In this document: piece after piece, positions 16,525 through 25,537 of the stretch | Numbering within the stretch: the first letter of the stretch is position 1 | Layout: every line of letters starts with the position of its first letter | From: WRDF01 sp031552235 | GTDB taxonomy: Bacteria > Bacteroidota > Bacteroidia > Bacteroidales > Rikenellaceae | Direction: 5' to 3' | Assembly: GCA_031552235.1 (NCBI GenBank) | Contig: JAVBMR010000005.1 | Location: 26,709 to 90,708, forward strand | Length of the DNA stretch: 64,000 nucleotides | Notes under the pieces: model-generated | What the model was told of the DNA's origin: nothing | Seen by the model: the letters and a program-made list of their open reading frames with translations, nothing else | Database searches by the model: none | Position numbers and translations under genes: made by a program

Positions 16525-17646
16525 TTATAAATCAAACAATTCCGATATTATGCGGTCGGAAACGAGGAATTTTTCACACGGAATGTACAGACGCCCGTTC
16601 TTTATCTCCAGAAACCCGTTGCCGATGAATTTCCGGACCCCGCCGAGCAGTTTTTCTTCCGCCCCTGCCCCGAATTTGTCCCTGAAACCCGCAAGTTCTA
16701 TGCCATCGGCGCACCGAAGCCGAACCATTATGTATTCGTTGCGCATATCCTGAGTGGAAAGCCGTTCGGTTTCGAATATCGCGGGCGACGGGCTTTGTTT
16801 TATGTATGCGTCCGCGTCCGCCACGCAAACGTGCCTTTCAAACCCGTTGTAGGAATGCGCCGAGGGGCCGAGGCCGAGGTATGGGGCGCCGCTCCAGTAG
16901 GCGCTGTTGTGCCGCGCCCTGCGCCCGGGGAGCGCGAAATTGGATATTTCGTAATGCACGAACCCAGCCGCCGCCAGCTTCGTTCGCAGGATGTCGTATT
17001 GTCGCTCGCTCACGTCGTCGCCGACCGGGGCGATCTCGCCTTTCGCGGCCATTTTTCCGAACCGCGTGCCCTCTTCGATGGTCAGGTGGTAGGCCGAGAT
17101 GTGCTGTACTCCGAGCGAAAGCATCCGGTCGATGTTGTGTTTCCATGTCTGGTCGTCCATCCCCGGGATGCCGAAAATAAGATCGGCCGATATGTTGCCG
17201 AACCCGGCCTGCTGCGCGTCGCGAACGGCTTTTTCGGCTTGTTCTGCCGTGTGCCGCCTGTTCATCAGCCGCAGATGGCCGTCGTCGAACGACTGTATGC
17301 CGACGCTCAGGCGGTTGATGGGGGTCTCGGCGAGGGCGGCGAGGTATCCGGGCGTCAGGTCGTCGGGGTTCGCTTCGAGGGTTATCTCTTCAGGTTCCGG
17401 CGCGAAGACCCGGTAAATCTCATCCAATATGGCCGATATCTGCCCCACAGACATCAGCGAAGGCGTCCCGCCCCCGAAATATATCGTGCGGACACGCTTG
17501 CCGGCAAGATAATCCCTGCGCGAGCGCATTTCCCGCAGGAGCGCGTCGGCATAATCGCCGAGCCGGCCGGCCGACGTGCAGCTGTAGAAATCGCAATAGG
17601 AGCATTTGCTCGCGCAAAAGGGGATGTGGATGTAGAGGCCTGCCAT
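16525..17646 (-). CDS. hemW: radical SAM family heme chaperone HemW
   Basis: The 373-residue protein starts at the ATG at 17646, giving MAGLYIHIPFCASKCSYC, where Cys11, Cys15 and Cys18 form the radical-SAM CxxxCxxC motif and Tyr/Phe replace no core residue. YFGGGTPS follows at about residue 60, and NRLSVGIQSFDD and HISAYHLTIEEGT are typical of the HemN/HemW group. The usual HemW role is heme binding and transfer, not oxygen-independent coproporphyrinogen oxidation. True HemN proteins are longer and have an extra N-terminal cysteine, which this one lacks. It is a single gene about 90 bases upstream of the fusion gene on the same strand. Confidence 0.9.
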   Translation of the reverse strand: MAGLYIHIPFCASKCSYCDFYSCTSAGRLGDYADALLREMRSRRDYLAGKRVRTIYFGGGTPSLMSVGQISAILDEIYRVFAPEPEEITLEANPDDLTPGYLAALAETPINRLSVGIQSFDDGHLRLMNRRHTAEQAEKAVRDAQQAGFGNISADLIFGIPGMDDQTWKHNIDRMLSLGVQHISAYHLTIEEGTRFGKMAAKGEIAPVGDDVSERQYDILRTKLAAAGFVHYEISNFALPGRRARHNSAYWSGAPYLGLGPSAHSYNGFERHVCVADADAYIKQSPSPAIFETERLSTQDMRNEYIMVRLRCADGIELAGFRDKFGAGAEEKLLGGVRKFIGNGFLEIKNGRLYIPCEKFLVSDRIISELFDL

Positions 17647-17729
17647 TCTCGGGAATTGAAACCGCAATATAACGAATATAAGCCTGCGGATTAAATGATT
17701 ATTAAAAAATATTAAAAAACGGTCTGTTA

Positions 17730-17763
17730 TTTGTGTAACACATGAAAAGTTTTTTTAACTTTG
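17730..17763 (+). promoter_or_regulatory. candidate promoter of pckA
   Basis: TTTG at 17730-17733 and TAACTTTG at 17756-17763 match the Bacteroidetes -33 and -7 elements with a 22-base spacer; a second -7-like TACTTTTG overlaps at 17768-17775. The leader to the ATG at 17818 is about 45-50 bases. Confidence 0.5.
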
Positions 17764-17817
17764 TAGTTACTTTTGAAATCAGGATGTATTAACCAAAAAT
17801 AATAAACGAAAAAAACA

Positions 17818-19407
17818 ATGGCAACGATCGATCTCAGCAAGTATGGCATCTCGGGTGTTACCGAGATCGTACACAATCCGTCTTACGACGAACTCTTCAA
17901 GGCGGAAATGGACCCCAAGAACGAAGGCTTTGAAAAAGGCGAACTTACAAATACAGGCGCGGTAGCCGTTAAGACCGGCGTTTTCACAGGCCGCTCGCCC
18001 AAAGACCGCTACATCGTTAAGGACAAAACCAGCGAAGACACCATCTGGTGGGACGGCACGATCAACAAACCGGTTTCGACCGAAATCTGGAACGACTGCA
18101 AAGCCCTCGTTCAGAAAGAACTCTCGAACAAGAAGCTCTATGTGGTTGACACATTCTGCGGTACCAACAAGGACACCCGTATGAAAGTGCGCTTCATCAT
18201 GGAAGTCGCATGGCAGGCCCACTTCGTGACCAACATGTTCATCCGCCCCTCGCACTTCGAACTGGCCAGCTACGGCGAACCCGATTTCGTAGTTATGAAC
18301 GGTTCGAAATGCACAAACCCCAAATGGAAAGAACAGAACCTCAACTCGGAAGTGTTCGTAATGTTCAACCTTACCGAGAAAGTTCAGATCATCGGCGGTA
18401 CATGGTACGGCGGCGAAATGAAGAAAGGTATGTTCGCCATGATGAACTACTACCTGCCCCTCAAAGGCATGGCTTCGATGCACTGCTCGGCAAACGTGGG
18501 CGAAAAAGGCGACGTAGCCGTATTCTTCGGCCTCTCGGGAACAGGTAAAACAACCCTTTCGGCAGACCCGAAACGCTACCTCATCGGTGACGACGAGCAC
18601 GGTTGGGACGACAACGGCGTATTCAACTACGAAGGCGGTTGCTACGCCAAGGTTATCAACCTGAGCGAAGAGAACGAACCGGACATCTGGCGTGCTATCC
18701 GCCGCGACTCACTCCTTGAGAACGTGGTAGTTAAGGCTGACGGAACTCCCGACTACGCAGACGGTTCGATCACCGAAAACACACGCGTGTCTTACCCGAT
18801 CTACTTCATTAACAAAATCGTGCTTCCTTCGAAAGCAGGCCACGCAAGCAAGATAATCTACCTGTCGGCTGACGCGTTCGGCGTGTTGCCCCCCGTTTCA
18901 ATCCTCGACGACGCGCAGGCACAGTACCACTTCCTTTGCGGTTACACCTCGAAGCTCGCCGGTACCGAACGCGGTATCACAGAGCCGGTTCCGTCGTTCT
19001 CGCCCGCATTCGGCGAAGCGTTCCTTACGCTCCACCCGACCAAATACGCAAGCACGCTCAACAAGAAAATGAAAGAGCACGGAGCTACCGCTTACCTCGT
19101 GAACACAGGCTGGAACGGTACAGGCAAACGTATCTCGATCAAGGATACCCGCGCCATCATCGACGCCATCATCGACGGTTCGATCAACAACGCGCCCAAG
19201 ACCGATATCCCGATCCTCAACCTCACGGTTCCGACCAAACTCAACAACGTTTCGGAAGGCATCCTCGACCCGCGCCAGACCTACAGCGACGTTAAGGTAT
19301 GGGAAGAAAAGGCTAAGAGCCTTGCTGCGAAGTACATCAAGAACTTCGAACAGTACACAGACACCCCCGAAGGCAAGGCGCTTATCCCCGCCGGCCCGAA
19401 GCTCTAA
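17818..19407 (+). CDS. pckA: phosphoenolpyruvate carboxykinase (ATP)
   Basis: The 529-residue enzyme interconverts oxaloacetate + ATP and phosphoenolpyruvate + CO2 + ADP. In anaerobic Bacteroidales it often runs in the CO2-fixing direction feeding fumarate reduction, the step represented at the left end of this window. Visible are FTGRSPKDRYIVKD, the kinase-1a P-loop GLSGTGKTTLS at about residues 238-248, the kinase-2 segment LIGDDEHGW and RVSYPIYFI. The length is normal for the ATP-dependent class, and the ATP form is favoured over the GTP form by the P-loop. Codon use is strongly biased, as expected for a highly expressed gene. It is monocistronic, with its own promoter and terminator. Confidence 0.97.
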   Translation: MATIDLSKYGISGVTEIVHNPSYDELFKAEMDPKNEGFEKGELTNTGAVAVKTGVFTGRSPKDRYIVKDKTSEDTIWWDGTINKPVSTEIWNDCKALVQKELSNKKLYVVDTFCGTNKDTRMKVRFIMEVAWQAHFVTNMFIRPSHFELASYGEPDFVVMNGSKCTNPKWKEQNLNSEVFVMFNLTEKVQIIGGTWYGGEMKKGMFAMMNYYLPLKGMASMHCSANVGEKGDVAVFFGLSGTGKTTLSADPKRYLIGDDEHGWDDNGVFNYEGGCYAKVINLSEENEPDIWRAIRRDSLLENVVVKADGTPDYADGSITENTRVSYPIYFINKIVLPSKAGHASKIIYLSADAFGVLPPVSILDDAQAQYHFLCGYTSKLAGTERGITEPVPSFSPAFGEAFLTLHPTKYASTLNKKMKEHGATAYLVNTGWNGTGKRISIKDTRAIIDAIIDGSINNAPKTDIPILNLTVPTKLNNVSEGILDPRQTYSDVKVWEEKAKSLAAKYIKNFEQYTDTPEGKALIPAGPKL

Positions 19408-19430
19408 ATCGGTGCGGTAACAAAAATATT

Positions 19431-19462
19431 AAGGCCCGGACATTCATGTCCGGGCCTTTTGT
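19431..19462 (+). terminator. pckA intrinsic terminator
   Basis: AAGGCCCGGACAT (19431-19443) and ATGTCCGGGCCTT (19446-19458) form a perfect 13-bp stem followed by TTG TTG, 23 bases after the pckA stop. Confidence 0.88.
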
Positions 19463-19487
19463 TGTGCCTGCTTATTGCGTCAGCAAT

Positions 19488-19524
19488 AAAAAACAGCCGC
19501 CTCTGAAAAGGCGGCTGTTTTTTA
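19488..19524. terminator. second, bidirectional terminator between pckA and the DUF805 gene
   Basis: An A-run plus CAGCCGCCT (to 19502) pairs with AGGCGGCTG plus a T-run (19509 on) across a 6-base loop. It lies between convergent genes and has U-tracts for both strands; it probably ends the minus-strand DUF805 transcript. Confidence 0.82.
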
Positions 19525-19553
19525 TTTATGCGGATAGTACCGCTGATCTCTGA

Positions 19554-19928
19554 TTAGAGGCCTTTGGGGTTAGCACCGTATTCGTTTTCACCCGGCTGGC
19601 TGTCCATAAGGGCAAAAATGAGCAGTATGATACCGCCTACCGCGGGAACGAGGCTGATGAGTACCCACCAACCGCTTTTGCCTATGTCATGAAGACGGCG
19701 AACGCACAGAGCGAGCGACGGAACGAGGATAGCGAGGCCGAAAAGACCCGAGATAATGCTCATAACAGTTGCCAGAACACCAGAGATGCTTCCGAGGATA
19801 GCGCCAAGGATTACGAGGGCAACTTCGATGATTACAACCACAAGCATATACATCCAGTATTCCTGCCTGCGTGCGCGGCCGGTAAAGGTGGCATACTTGT
19901 TTTTAACTACGTCAAGAAACCAATTCAT
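19554..19928 (-). CDS. DUF805 family inner-membrane protein
   Basis: The 124-residue protein fits DUF805 (YhaH-like): it starts MNWFLDVVKNKYATFTGRA, where the F-x-GRA-R-x-EYW motif is diagnostic, has three to four hydrophobic segments (about 26-50, 52-75 and 88-108), the motif RRLHDIGKSGWW and the end GENEYGANP. No biochemical function is established for the family. It is a single gene with a near-perfect promoter upstream on the minus strand and a shared bidirectional terminator downstream. Confidence 0.9.
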   Translation of the reverse strand: MNWFLDVVKNKYATFTGRARRQEYWMYMLVVVIIEVALVILGAILGSISGVLATVMSIISGLFGLAILVPSLALCVRRLHDIGKSGWWVLISLVPAVGGIILLIFALMDSQPGENEYGANPKGL

Positions 19929-20031
19929 AATAAAATTGTTTTGTTAAGTTGGGTTTTCCTACTCATAAGGCTTTTCGGTTTCGCCCCGTTTTTTTATGTG
20001 GGCTCCGGCGTCCACATTCCCTGTCTGGGCG

Positions 20032-20062
20032 CAAATTTAATTATTTTTTTTGCAAAGCCAAA
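20032..20062 (-). promoter_or_regulatory. consensus Bacteroidetes promoter of the DUF805 gene
   Basis: On the minus strand TTTG (20059-20062), a 19-base spacer and TAAATTTG (20032-20039) match the Bacteroidetes primary-sigma consensus exactly. The transcript would have about a 95-base leader before the ATG at 19928. Confidence 0.6.
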
Positions 20063-20188
20063 TATTACATTGTATAATGAATGGAATTACCGCGTCTGCC
20101 GGGCGGTTTTTGTGCCTTAGCGAGGTGTGGACGGGATGTAGGAAGACAAAAAATAGGGATTGCCGGAAGAAAATGACGGAGAGGCGGG

Positions 20189-20644
20189 TCAGCGTTTCAT
20201 AACCCTGTCCATTTCGCGTTTGGCGTCTTTTTCCTTGATGTATTCGCGTTTGTCGTAACGCTTGCGGCCGCGCGCGAGGCCTATCTCGACCTTGGCCAGC
20301 CCGCGGTCGTTCAGGAACAGCTTCATGCCGACCACCGTGAGGCCGACGTCCTGGAGCGCGCGTTCCAGTTTGCCGAGTTCGCGCTTGGATAAGAGCAGCT
20401 TGCGGTCGCGCTTGGGCTGGTGGTTGTTGTACGTCCCCCAGTGATACTCGGCGATGTTCATGCCTTTTATCCAGAGTTCCCCGCGGTCGAAATAGCAGTA
20501 GCTGTCAACGAGCGACGCTTTTCCGAGGCGGATCGATTTGATCTCCGTCCCGGTCAGCACGATACCCGCGATGAACGTTTCGAGTATCTCGTAATCGAAC
20601 GTCGCGCGCCGGTTTTTTATCGATATGTTGCGGTAGTCTGCCAT
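20189..20644 (-). CDS. smpB: SsrA-binding protein SmpB
   Basis: The 151-residue protein binds the tRNA-like end of tmRNA and brings it to stalled ribosomes for trans-translation. The OB-fold core shows FDYEILETFIAGIVLTGTEIKSIRLGKASL-type sequence (seen as GIVLTGTEIKS), AYCYFDRGELWI-like strand 3 and the basic KRDRKLLLSKRELGKL. The C-terminal tail ARGRKRYDKREYIKEKDAKR carries the residues that enter the decoding centre. The ATG at 20644 (MADYRN) is preferred to 20659 because it follows a TATCTTTG promoter element at a short distance and matches usual SmpB length. Its RNA partner, tmRNA, is encoded about 8 kb to the right in this window. Confidence 0.97.
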   Translation of the reverse strand: MADYRNISIKNRRATFDYEILETFIAGIVLTGTEIKSIRLGKASLVDSYCYFDRGELWIKGMNIAEYHWGTYNNHQPKRDRKLLLSKRELGKLERALQDVGLTVVGMKLFLNDRGLAKVEIGLARGRKRYDKREYIKEKDAKREMDRVMKR

Positions 20645-20656
20645 ATTATAGGACTG

Positions 20657-20664
20657 CAAAGATA
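20657..20664 (-). promoter_or_regulatory. -7 element of the smpB promoter
   Basis: Minus-strand TATCTTTG is a perfect TAnnTTTG element just upstream of the smpB start; no clear -33 TTTG is seen. The same octamer occurs in the tmRNA, mutS and nuclease upstream regions. Confidence 0.4.
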
Positions 20665-20713
20665 TAAAACTTCGGGTTATATCGTGCCTGGTGCGGCGCG
20701 ATATTATTTCTGA

Positions 20714-20890
20714 ATTATCCCTTTAAATCTTGTCCGGCCTTCAAAGAAGGCCGTCAGGCCCCTTCCCGATGGGGGCAGGGGCGTCTGAACCGACGCTCGC
20801 GGCGGGGGCGTAGACTGCTTGCAGGCTATGCCCCGAAAATGAATATGTTTTTCGATCCGTTAACAAAAGTATTTGTACGGCAGGCATTAT
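20714..20890. repeat. dispersed structured repeat, copy 1
   Basis: This ~175-base segment recurs at 53408-53575. The two share CTGAACCGACGCTCGCGGC and an identical 28-base block (20859-20886 here), plus two hairpins: GGCCTTC/GAAGGCC at 20736-20752 and CCCCT/AGGGG at 20759-20781. Between the copies the stems vary with pairing kept (including G-U pairs). It fills the 359-base gap between smpB and the GH89 gene. No ORF is supported in it; an in-frame ATG at 20839 belongs to the repeat, not to the hydrolase. Confidence 0.7.
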
Positions 20891-21003
20891 CTTCATTGGA
20901 AAGATTACAAATCGAAACGGGGAATTTTATTTTTAAATCACAAAAATTACTTATATTTTGCAATGTATTTATTTTAAAGAGTCTAACGAAGAAAGGAATC
21001 ATA

Positions 21004-24000
21004 GTGAAAAAACATTCGGGAACAGCGATATTGGCATCTGTGCTTATGGCTTTTGCTACATTCGCGGCAGGTCAGGAACGGCATGAAACGACAATATCTG
21101 TAATAAATGGTACACTTATAGATGTGGCCTGCGGGAAGCCTGTAAGGAGCAACCTGTCGAAGGCGGATGCCGCGAAAGTCAATGACGGTGACGTCGCAAC
21201 GTTCTGGTCTGGCGTATTCTTTCCGGCGTATGTCGATGTGGATCTGATGGATACGTATGACATAGAGAGAGTAGTCCTGCATTTCCCCGAGGGCAAAAAA
21301 GTCTATTACACACTTTACGGAAGCAACGACGGCAAGAATTTCGACCGCATACACCGCACGCGCGACGCGCATTCGTCGCCGGCCGACGGCGACCGGATCG
21401 TTTTCGACACTCCGAAAACCTATCGCATAGTGCGTGTGAATGTGGAGTTTACGGCCGGCGACAACAAGGCTTACCTGTCCGAGATAAAAGTGTACGGCAA
21501 AAGGGCAGGCAGGAAGAATACAATGGCGTTAAGGCAGGGGCCGCTCGATAAAATGCTGGGTGTTAAGGCATTCGATAAGGCGACTTGCAATAAGCCTATC
21601 GGTGACAAGGAGATAATCGGGAACGTGTACGGGATAATAGACCGCACCATAGGCGCCGAGTACCGCAGCTGGTTCACGTTTGAGTTGGCCGAAAAAGAGA
21701 GCGTGAACGATTATTTCGAAATAAGCGACGCCGCCGGGAAAGTGAAGATAAAAGGCAACGAAGGGCTGTCGCTGGCGACCGGGCTGAATTATTATTTCAA
21801 GAATTACGCCGGCGTCCATATCTCGGAGCAAACCAGGCGGGTGAAAATGCCGGAGCGCATCGTCCCGGTGGGCGCGACAGTCCGCAAGGAAACCCCGTAC
21901 AAAGTTCGGTACGCCTTCAATTATTGCACGCTGAACTATACTTTCGCCTTCTTCGGCGAGGAGGAGTGGCAGCGCGAGAACGACTGGCTGGCGCTGAGCG
22001 GTGTGAACGTCGTGCTCGATCTCGCCGGACAGGAAGCGACCTGGATCAAGTTCCTGATGAACTTCGGCTACTCGTTCGACGACGCCAAGGACTGGCTTAC
22101 AGGCCCGGCATACTACGCATGGCAGTTTATGGACAACATGGAAAGTTTCGGCGGCCCCGTGCCGGACGGGTATGTGAAAGACCGCATAGAGTTGGCCCGC
22201 AAGACGCAGCGCTGGAAACGCTCGCTCGGCATGCAGACCGTGCTGCAGGGCTACGCAGGGATGGTGCCGACCAATTTCCCCGAGTATCGTCCGGATGTCA
22301 AGGTGGTTAAGCAGGGCAACTGGAATGGCTTCGCGAGGCCGTGGATGATCGCCACCGACTCGCCGGAGTATGATGATTTCGCCCGCAAATTCTACGCGGC
22401 ACAAGAGTTCGTCTACGGCAAAACCTCGGATTATTACGCCGTTGACCCGTTCCACGAGGGCGGTATCCGGCCGCAGGGGCTGACCGACGACATAATCGCC
22501 AGAGAGGTGCTGGAATCGCTCCTCGAATACGATAAGGAGGCAGTTTGGATCGTGCAGGGCTGGCAGAGCAACCCCACCAACGACATGCTCAACGGTATGG
22601 GCGCGCACCGCAACAGGCATGTGCTCATTGTTGACCTGATAAAGTACCCGATCAAGTCGTGGACGAAATATAACAAGCTGAAGTACGACCGCACGACCCT
22701 CGACTCGCTGGAATTCAACGGGACGGACTGGGCGTGGTGTCTGCTGGGCAACTTCGGCGGCAACCCCTCGATGCACGGACAGATGGACGTGATGGTCGAG
22801 GACATCATGACCGCCCGGGCAGCAAGCGAACACATGAAAGGGATCGGCATCATCTCTGAGGCGACCTACGAGAACCCTGTCCTGTACGATCTTATATTCG
22901 ATCTGGTGTGGGCCGACGGCGATTTCGACCTTGGTGCTTGGCTCGATAAATACATCGAGCGCAGGTATGGTGCCACCTCGCCCGGCGCCCGCGAGGCGTG
23001 GGAGATCATGCGAAAGGCCAACTATAATTACGGTGTGCGCTACACGAACGAGCTGTTCGGAATGAAGAGCAAGGGGCCGCAGAATTACGGCCCGCAGGAT
23101 ATCCCCTATGGCGCTCAGAACCTCGAAAAGGCGTTCAAGCTGCTGGCGGCCGATTACGATAAGTTCAAAGACAGCGAATGCTATCGTTATGACATGACCG
23201 AAATAATGCGGCAGGTGGTGAGCAATTACGCGGTGCTGACATACAACGATTTGCTGAAGGCGCAGAGCGAGAAATCGCTTGCTGATTTCGCCGCCCGGAA
23301 AAAGGATTTCCTTGGGGCGTTCGATATGCTGAACGAGGTGCAGGCCACGCAGAAAGAACAGTTGGGCGGCGAATGGATCGGGAAGGCCGCCGACCGTGCC
23401 GCCGCGTATGACGACTTTGCGCGCGACATGTTCGAGGTCAACGCCAAGACGCTGATAACCACATGGGGTTCGCGCGGCGGCAGTTCGCTGAAAGACTATG
23501 GCTGGCGCAACTACGAGGGCATTTTCCTCGACGTCTACAAAGCCATCTGGAGCGAATACCTCGACAAGGTCGGGAAAAACCTCACGGACGGGACGCCTGT
23601 AAATACGCTCAATGCCGCCGGGTATTTCGATTTCTACTGGGACTGGGTCATGGGCGAACAGGACTATACCCGGATCGCCAAAGACTCGCCAGAGGAGGTT
23701 AAACGAGTGGTCGATATGGTTGTCGAGAATTGCTCGCTCGATTCGGGAGTGGATCCCAATTCTGGCAACCTGGCGTTAAACATGCCTGTCCGGATTGATG
23801 ACGGGGTTTGGGTATTTAATTCGGTGTTGACGGATGGTCGGGAAGATGCATCGTTTGTTGGGGTTGGTATGGGCTCGGACCCATTCGATCAACCCACAAA
23901 GATAGATTATTCACATATGAAAGGCCCTGAAAAAGTTTTTGTTGTGGACTTGATCGGGGAGTTCCAGATATCCAAAGTGGACCTTGTGCTTGAAATGAGC

Positions 24001-24399
24001 CATGGTTATGCTGTTTTTGCCAGTCCGGACGGCGAGAAATGGGAAAAAATAGGCGAGAAGGAGACTGCTGTCGGAGAGAATATAATAAATGTAGACAATA
24101 CGGTTGGCCGATTCGTCAAGGTGGTTGTCATGCCTGTGGGCCTATCTACGTATATAAAGTCAAAAGAGGTGCGTGTCTACGGCGAGCGGACGCTGCCCAC
24201 GCTGGAGCAGCTCGGGCGACTGGTCGCCGCGGTAAAGGCGATGGATCTCGGCGGTTATCCGGAGGCGCGGGCCGGCCGGATTGCAGAACTTACGAAAGCC
24301 GCCTCGGACGCTCTCGCCGCTGCCGCGCCGCCCGACGAGGTCAACACGGTGTACTGGAACCTGTACGACAGCGTCGTTCCGCCGCCCCCGGCAAAATAG
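21004..24399 (+). CDS. alpha-N-acetylglucosaminidase (GH89) with flanking F5/8 type C-like domains
   Basis: The start is the GTG at 21004, preceded at 7 bases by GAAAGGA, giving signal peptide VKKHSGTAILASVLMAFATFAAGQ; the upstream in-frame ATG lies in a dispersed repeat. The 1,131-residue secreted enzyme has an F5/8 type C (CBM32-like) domain (about 25-165), a small alpha/beta domain, and a NAGLU-type catalytic barrel: RYAFNYCTLNYTFAFFG, GQEATW, TGPAYYAW, GYAGMVPTNFPEY and HNFGGN-like LGNFGGNPSMHG. Candidate catalytic acids are Glu485 (DPFHEGG) and Glu619 (IISEATYEN), matching the two glutamates of GH89. It would release alpha-linked GlcNAc from mucin-type O-glycans or heparan. Residues ~915-1070 form a second F5/8-like domain encoded by visibly more AT-rich DNA, followed by an Ala-rich helical tail. 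The neighbours are other exported carbohydrate-active genes. Confidence 0.88.
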   Translation: MKKHSGTAILASVLMAFATFAAGQERHETTISVINGTLIDVACGKPVRSNLSKADAAKVNDGDVATFWSGVFFPAYVDVDLMDTYDIERVVLHFPEGKKVYYTLYGSNDGKNFDRIHRTRDAHSSPADGDRIVFDTPKTYRIVRVNVEFTAGDNKAYLSEIKVYGKRAGRKNTMALRQGPLDKMLGVKAFDKATCNKPIGDKEIIGNVYGIIDRTIGAEYRSWFTFELAEKESVNDYFEISDAAGKVKIKGNEGLSLATGLNYYFKNYAGVHISEQTRRVKMPERIVPVGATVRKETPYKVRYAFNYCTLNYTFAFFGEEEWQRENDWLALSGVNVVLDLAGQEATWIKFLMNFGYSFDDAKDWLTGPAYYAWQFMDNMESFGGPVPDGYVKDRIELARKTQRWKRSLGMQTVLQGYAGMVPTNFPEYRPDVKVVKQGNWNGFARPWMIATDSPEYDDFARKFYAAQEFVYGKTSDYYAVDPFHEGGIRPQGLTDDIIAREVLESLLEYDKEAVWIVQGWQSNPTNDMLNGMGAHRNRHVLIVDLIKYPIKSWTKYNKLKYDRTTLDSLEFNGTDWAWCLLGNFGGNPSMHGQMDVMVEDIMTARAASEHMKGIGIISEATYENPVLYDLIFDLVWADGDFDLGAWLDKYIERRYGATSPGAREAWEIMRKANYNYGVRYTNELFGMKSKGPQNYGPQDIPYGAQNLEKAFKLLAADYDKFKDSECYRYDMTEIMRQVVSNYAVLTYNDLLKAQSEKSLADFAARKKDFLGAFDMLNEVQATQKEQLGGEWIGKAADRAAAYDDFARDMFEVNAKTLITTWGSRGGSSLKDYGWRNYEGIFLDVYKAIWSEYLDKVGKNLTDGTPVNTLNAAGYFDFYWDWVMGEQDYTRIAKDSPEEVKRVVDMVVENCSLDSGVDPNSGNLALNMPVRIDDGVWVFNSVLTDGREDASFVGVGMGSDPFDQPTKIDYSHMKGPEKVFVVDLIGEFQISKVDLVLEMSHGYAVFASPDGEKWEKIGEKETAVGENIINVDNTVGRFVKVVVMPVGLSTYIKSKEVRVYGERTLPTLEQLGRLVAAVKAMDLGGYPEARAGRIAELTKAASDALAAAAPPDEVNTVYWNLYDSVVPPPPAK

Positions 24400-24432
24400 C
24401 TGGCGGCGGGTGAAGGCTAAATAGCCGCCAGC
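24399..24432 (+). terminator. hairpin after the GH89 gene
   Basis: GCTGGCGGC (24399-24407) and GCCGCCAGC (24424-24432) form a perfect 9-bp stem with a 16-base loop, overlapping the stop region of the GH89 gene. There is no T tract, so it may protect the 3' end instead of terminating. Confidence 0.4.
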
Positions 24433-24592
24433 GCCCGGCGTGGCGGTGTGGCGGCGAGCGGTGTGATGTTGTGCTTGGCGATGGGGTGGTTCTCAGGAAT
24501 GAAGTGGCGCATAAAACCACAATAACAGGTGGCTCGCAAAACGCCGTGTGCCTTAATTAAGAGAATTCCTCGGAGCTCTGCCCCGGAGCAGT

Positions 24593-25318
24593 TCATTCCC
24601 ACCAATCCACCTGCGCCTCTATCCTGTCCTGAAAGGGTTGGGGCAGTTGCGGGAAGAAGTCGATGCCCGTCAGCGCTTCGATCAGGTCGATCGACACCTG
24701 CCAGCTTTTTAACGGGCTGTTTACCTTGTGATTGGGCAGCAGGAACCCGATGCCGCCTTTTTTAGGGTTGTAGACTATTTTGTAGAACAAGGCCGGGACG
24801 GTCACTCCGTCCCCGATGCTCTCCATATTCCCGACGTATACGGGACCCGTGACGATGAATAAGGTGTCTGTCCGGTCTTTGATGTAGCTCCGGGCCAGTG
24901 CCTCAAGTTCCGCCCACCGCCCCCTGTTGAACGAAGGCTCCTGGGGCGACATGTTCCACATCTGGAAAGTTGCGGACATAGCTTCTTTCGATTGCTTCAT
25001 ATCGGCGGCCGGGCACAGGTGGCCCTTGTCGTATCCGCTGCCTTTGTAGTCCTTCTGGCTCGCGCTCGCTATGCCGCCCTGCCGGCAATCTTTGAAGGTG
25101 GAAGACCTCGGGGTCGTGCCTGAGATATTGGTCTGCGTGAGCGTGTAATAGACCCAGTCGGGCTGCTTGTGCCCTGTATTGAAATCGAGGCAGTAGTATG
25201 CGTTCTTTACCGGGATGTTCCTGGCCTCGGGCGCATACCTGAAGTCCTGTCCTGCCAGCAGCAGCGGCAGGAAGAACATTCCGGCCGCCACGGCAAGCAT
25301 TCTTATATTGTGAAGCAT
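24593..25318 (-). CDS. secreted DNA/RNA non-specific endonuclease
   Basis: The 241-residue protein begins with a signal peptide (MLHNIRMLAVAAGMFFLPLLLAG). The beta-beta-alpha metal nuclease core is visible as SGYDKGHLCPAADMK, a variant of the usual DRGH motif with DKGH and the general-base His near residue 98, and the metal-ligand Asn in FQMWNMSPQ, followed by FIVTGPVY. This is the NucA/NUC1 family; the enzyme probably degrades DNA and RNA outside the cytoplasm. It is convergent with the GH89 gene and divergent from the Gfo/Idh gene, across a spacer that carries a terminal-inverted-repeat element. A TATCTTTG element at 25344-25351 on the minus strand may be its -7 box. Confidence 0.9.
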   Translation of the reverse strand: MLHNIRMLAVAAGMFFLPLLLAGQDFRYAPEARNIPVKNAYYCLDFNTGHKQPDWVYYTLTQTNISGTTPRSSTFKDCRQGGIASASQKDYKGSGYDKGHLCPAADMKQSKEAMSATFQMWNMSPQEPSFNRGRWAELEALARSYIKDRTDTLFIVTGPVYVGNMESIGDGVTVPALFYKIVYNPKKGGIGFLLPNHKVNSPLKSWQVSIDLIEALTGIDFFPQLPQPFQDRIEAQVDWWE

Positions 25319-25359
25319 GCGGTTATCTTTTGTGTGTGTTTTGCAAAGATAGCATATTA

Positions 25360-25524
25360 AGAGTTTGTCTAAAATTTATTCATCACATCTATTATGTCCG
25401 TTTTTCGTGCTTTTCCCACCCGCCTCGTTCGCCGTGGGAGCCGCCACGCCTTCCTCGGCGGGTCAAAAAAACATCAAAAAACTGATTCATAATATTTTGT
25501 GCGAATAAAATTTAGACAAACTCT
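25360..25524. mobile_element. 165-bp MITE-like element with 22-bp terminal inverted repeats
   Basis: The left end (25360-25381, starting AGAGTTTGTCTAAAATTT) and right end (25503-25524) are inverted copies with one mismatch in 22 bases. The interior has no ORF and contains a CCCGCC/GGCGGG palindrome. No clean target duplication is seen. It looks like a non-autonomous IS derivative or a remnant of the ends of an IS. Confidence 0.6.
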
Positions 25525-25537
25525 AAGATATTTTTTG

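Noticed and set aside
20859..20886. Integron attC-like site in the dispersed repeat (GTTAAC with inverted arms)
   Set aside because: No pair of R'/R'' boxes with proper spacing and no integrase gene or cassette array are present.
20839..21003. Upstream extension of the GH89 gene from an ATG at 20839
   Set aside because: The extension lies inside a dispersed repeat and would bury the signal peptide; GTG at 21004 has a good ribosome-binding site.
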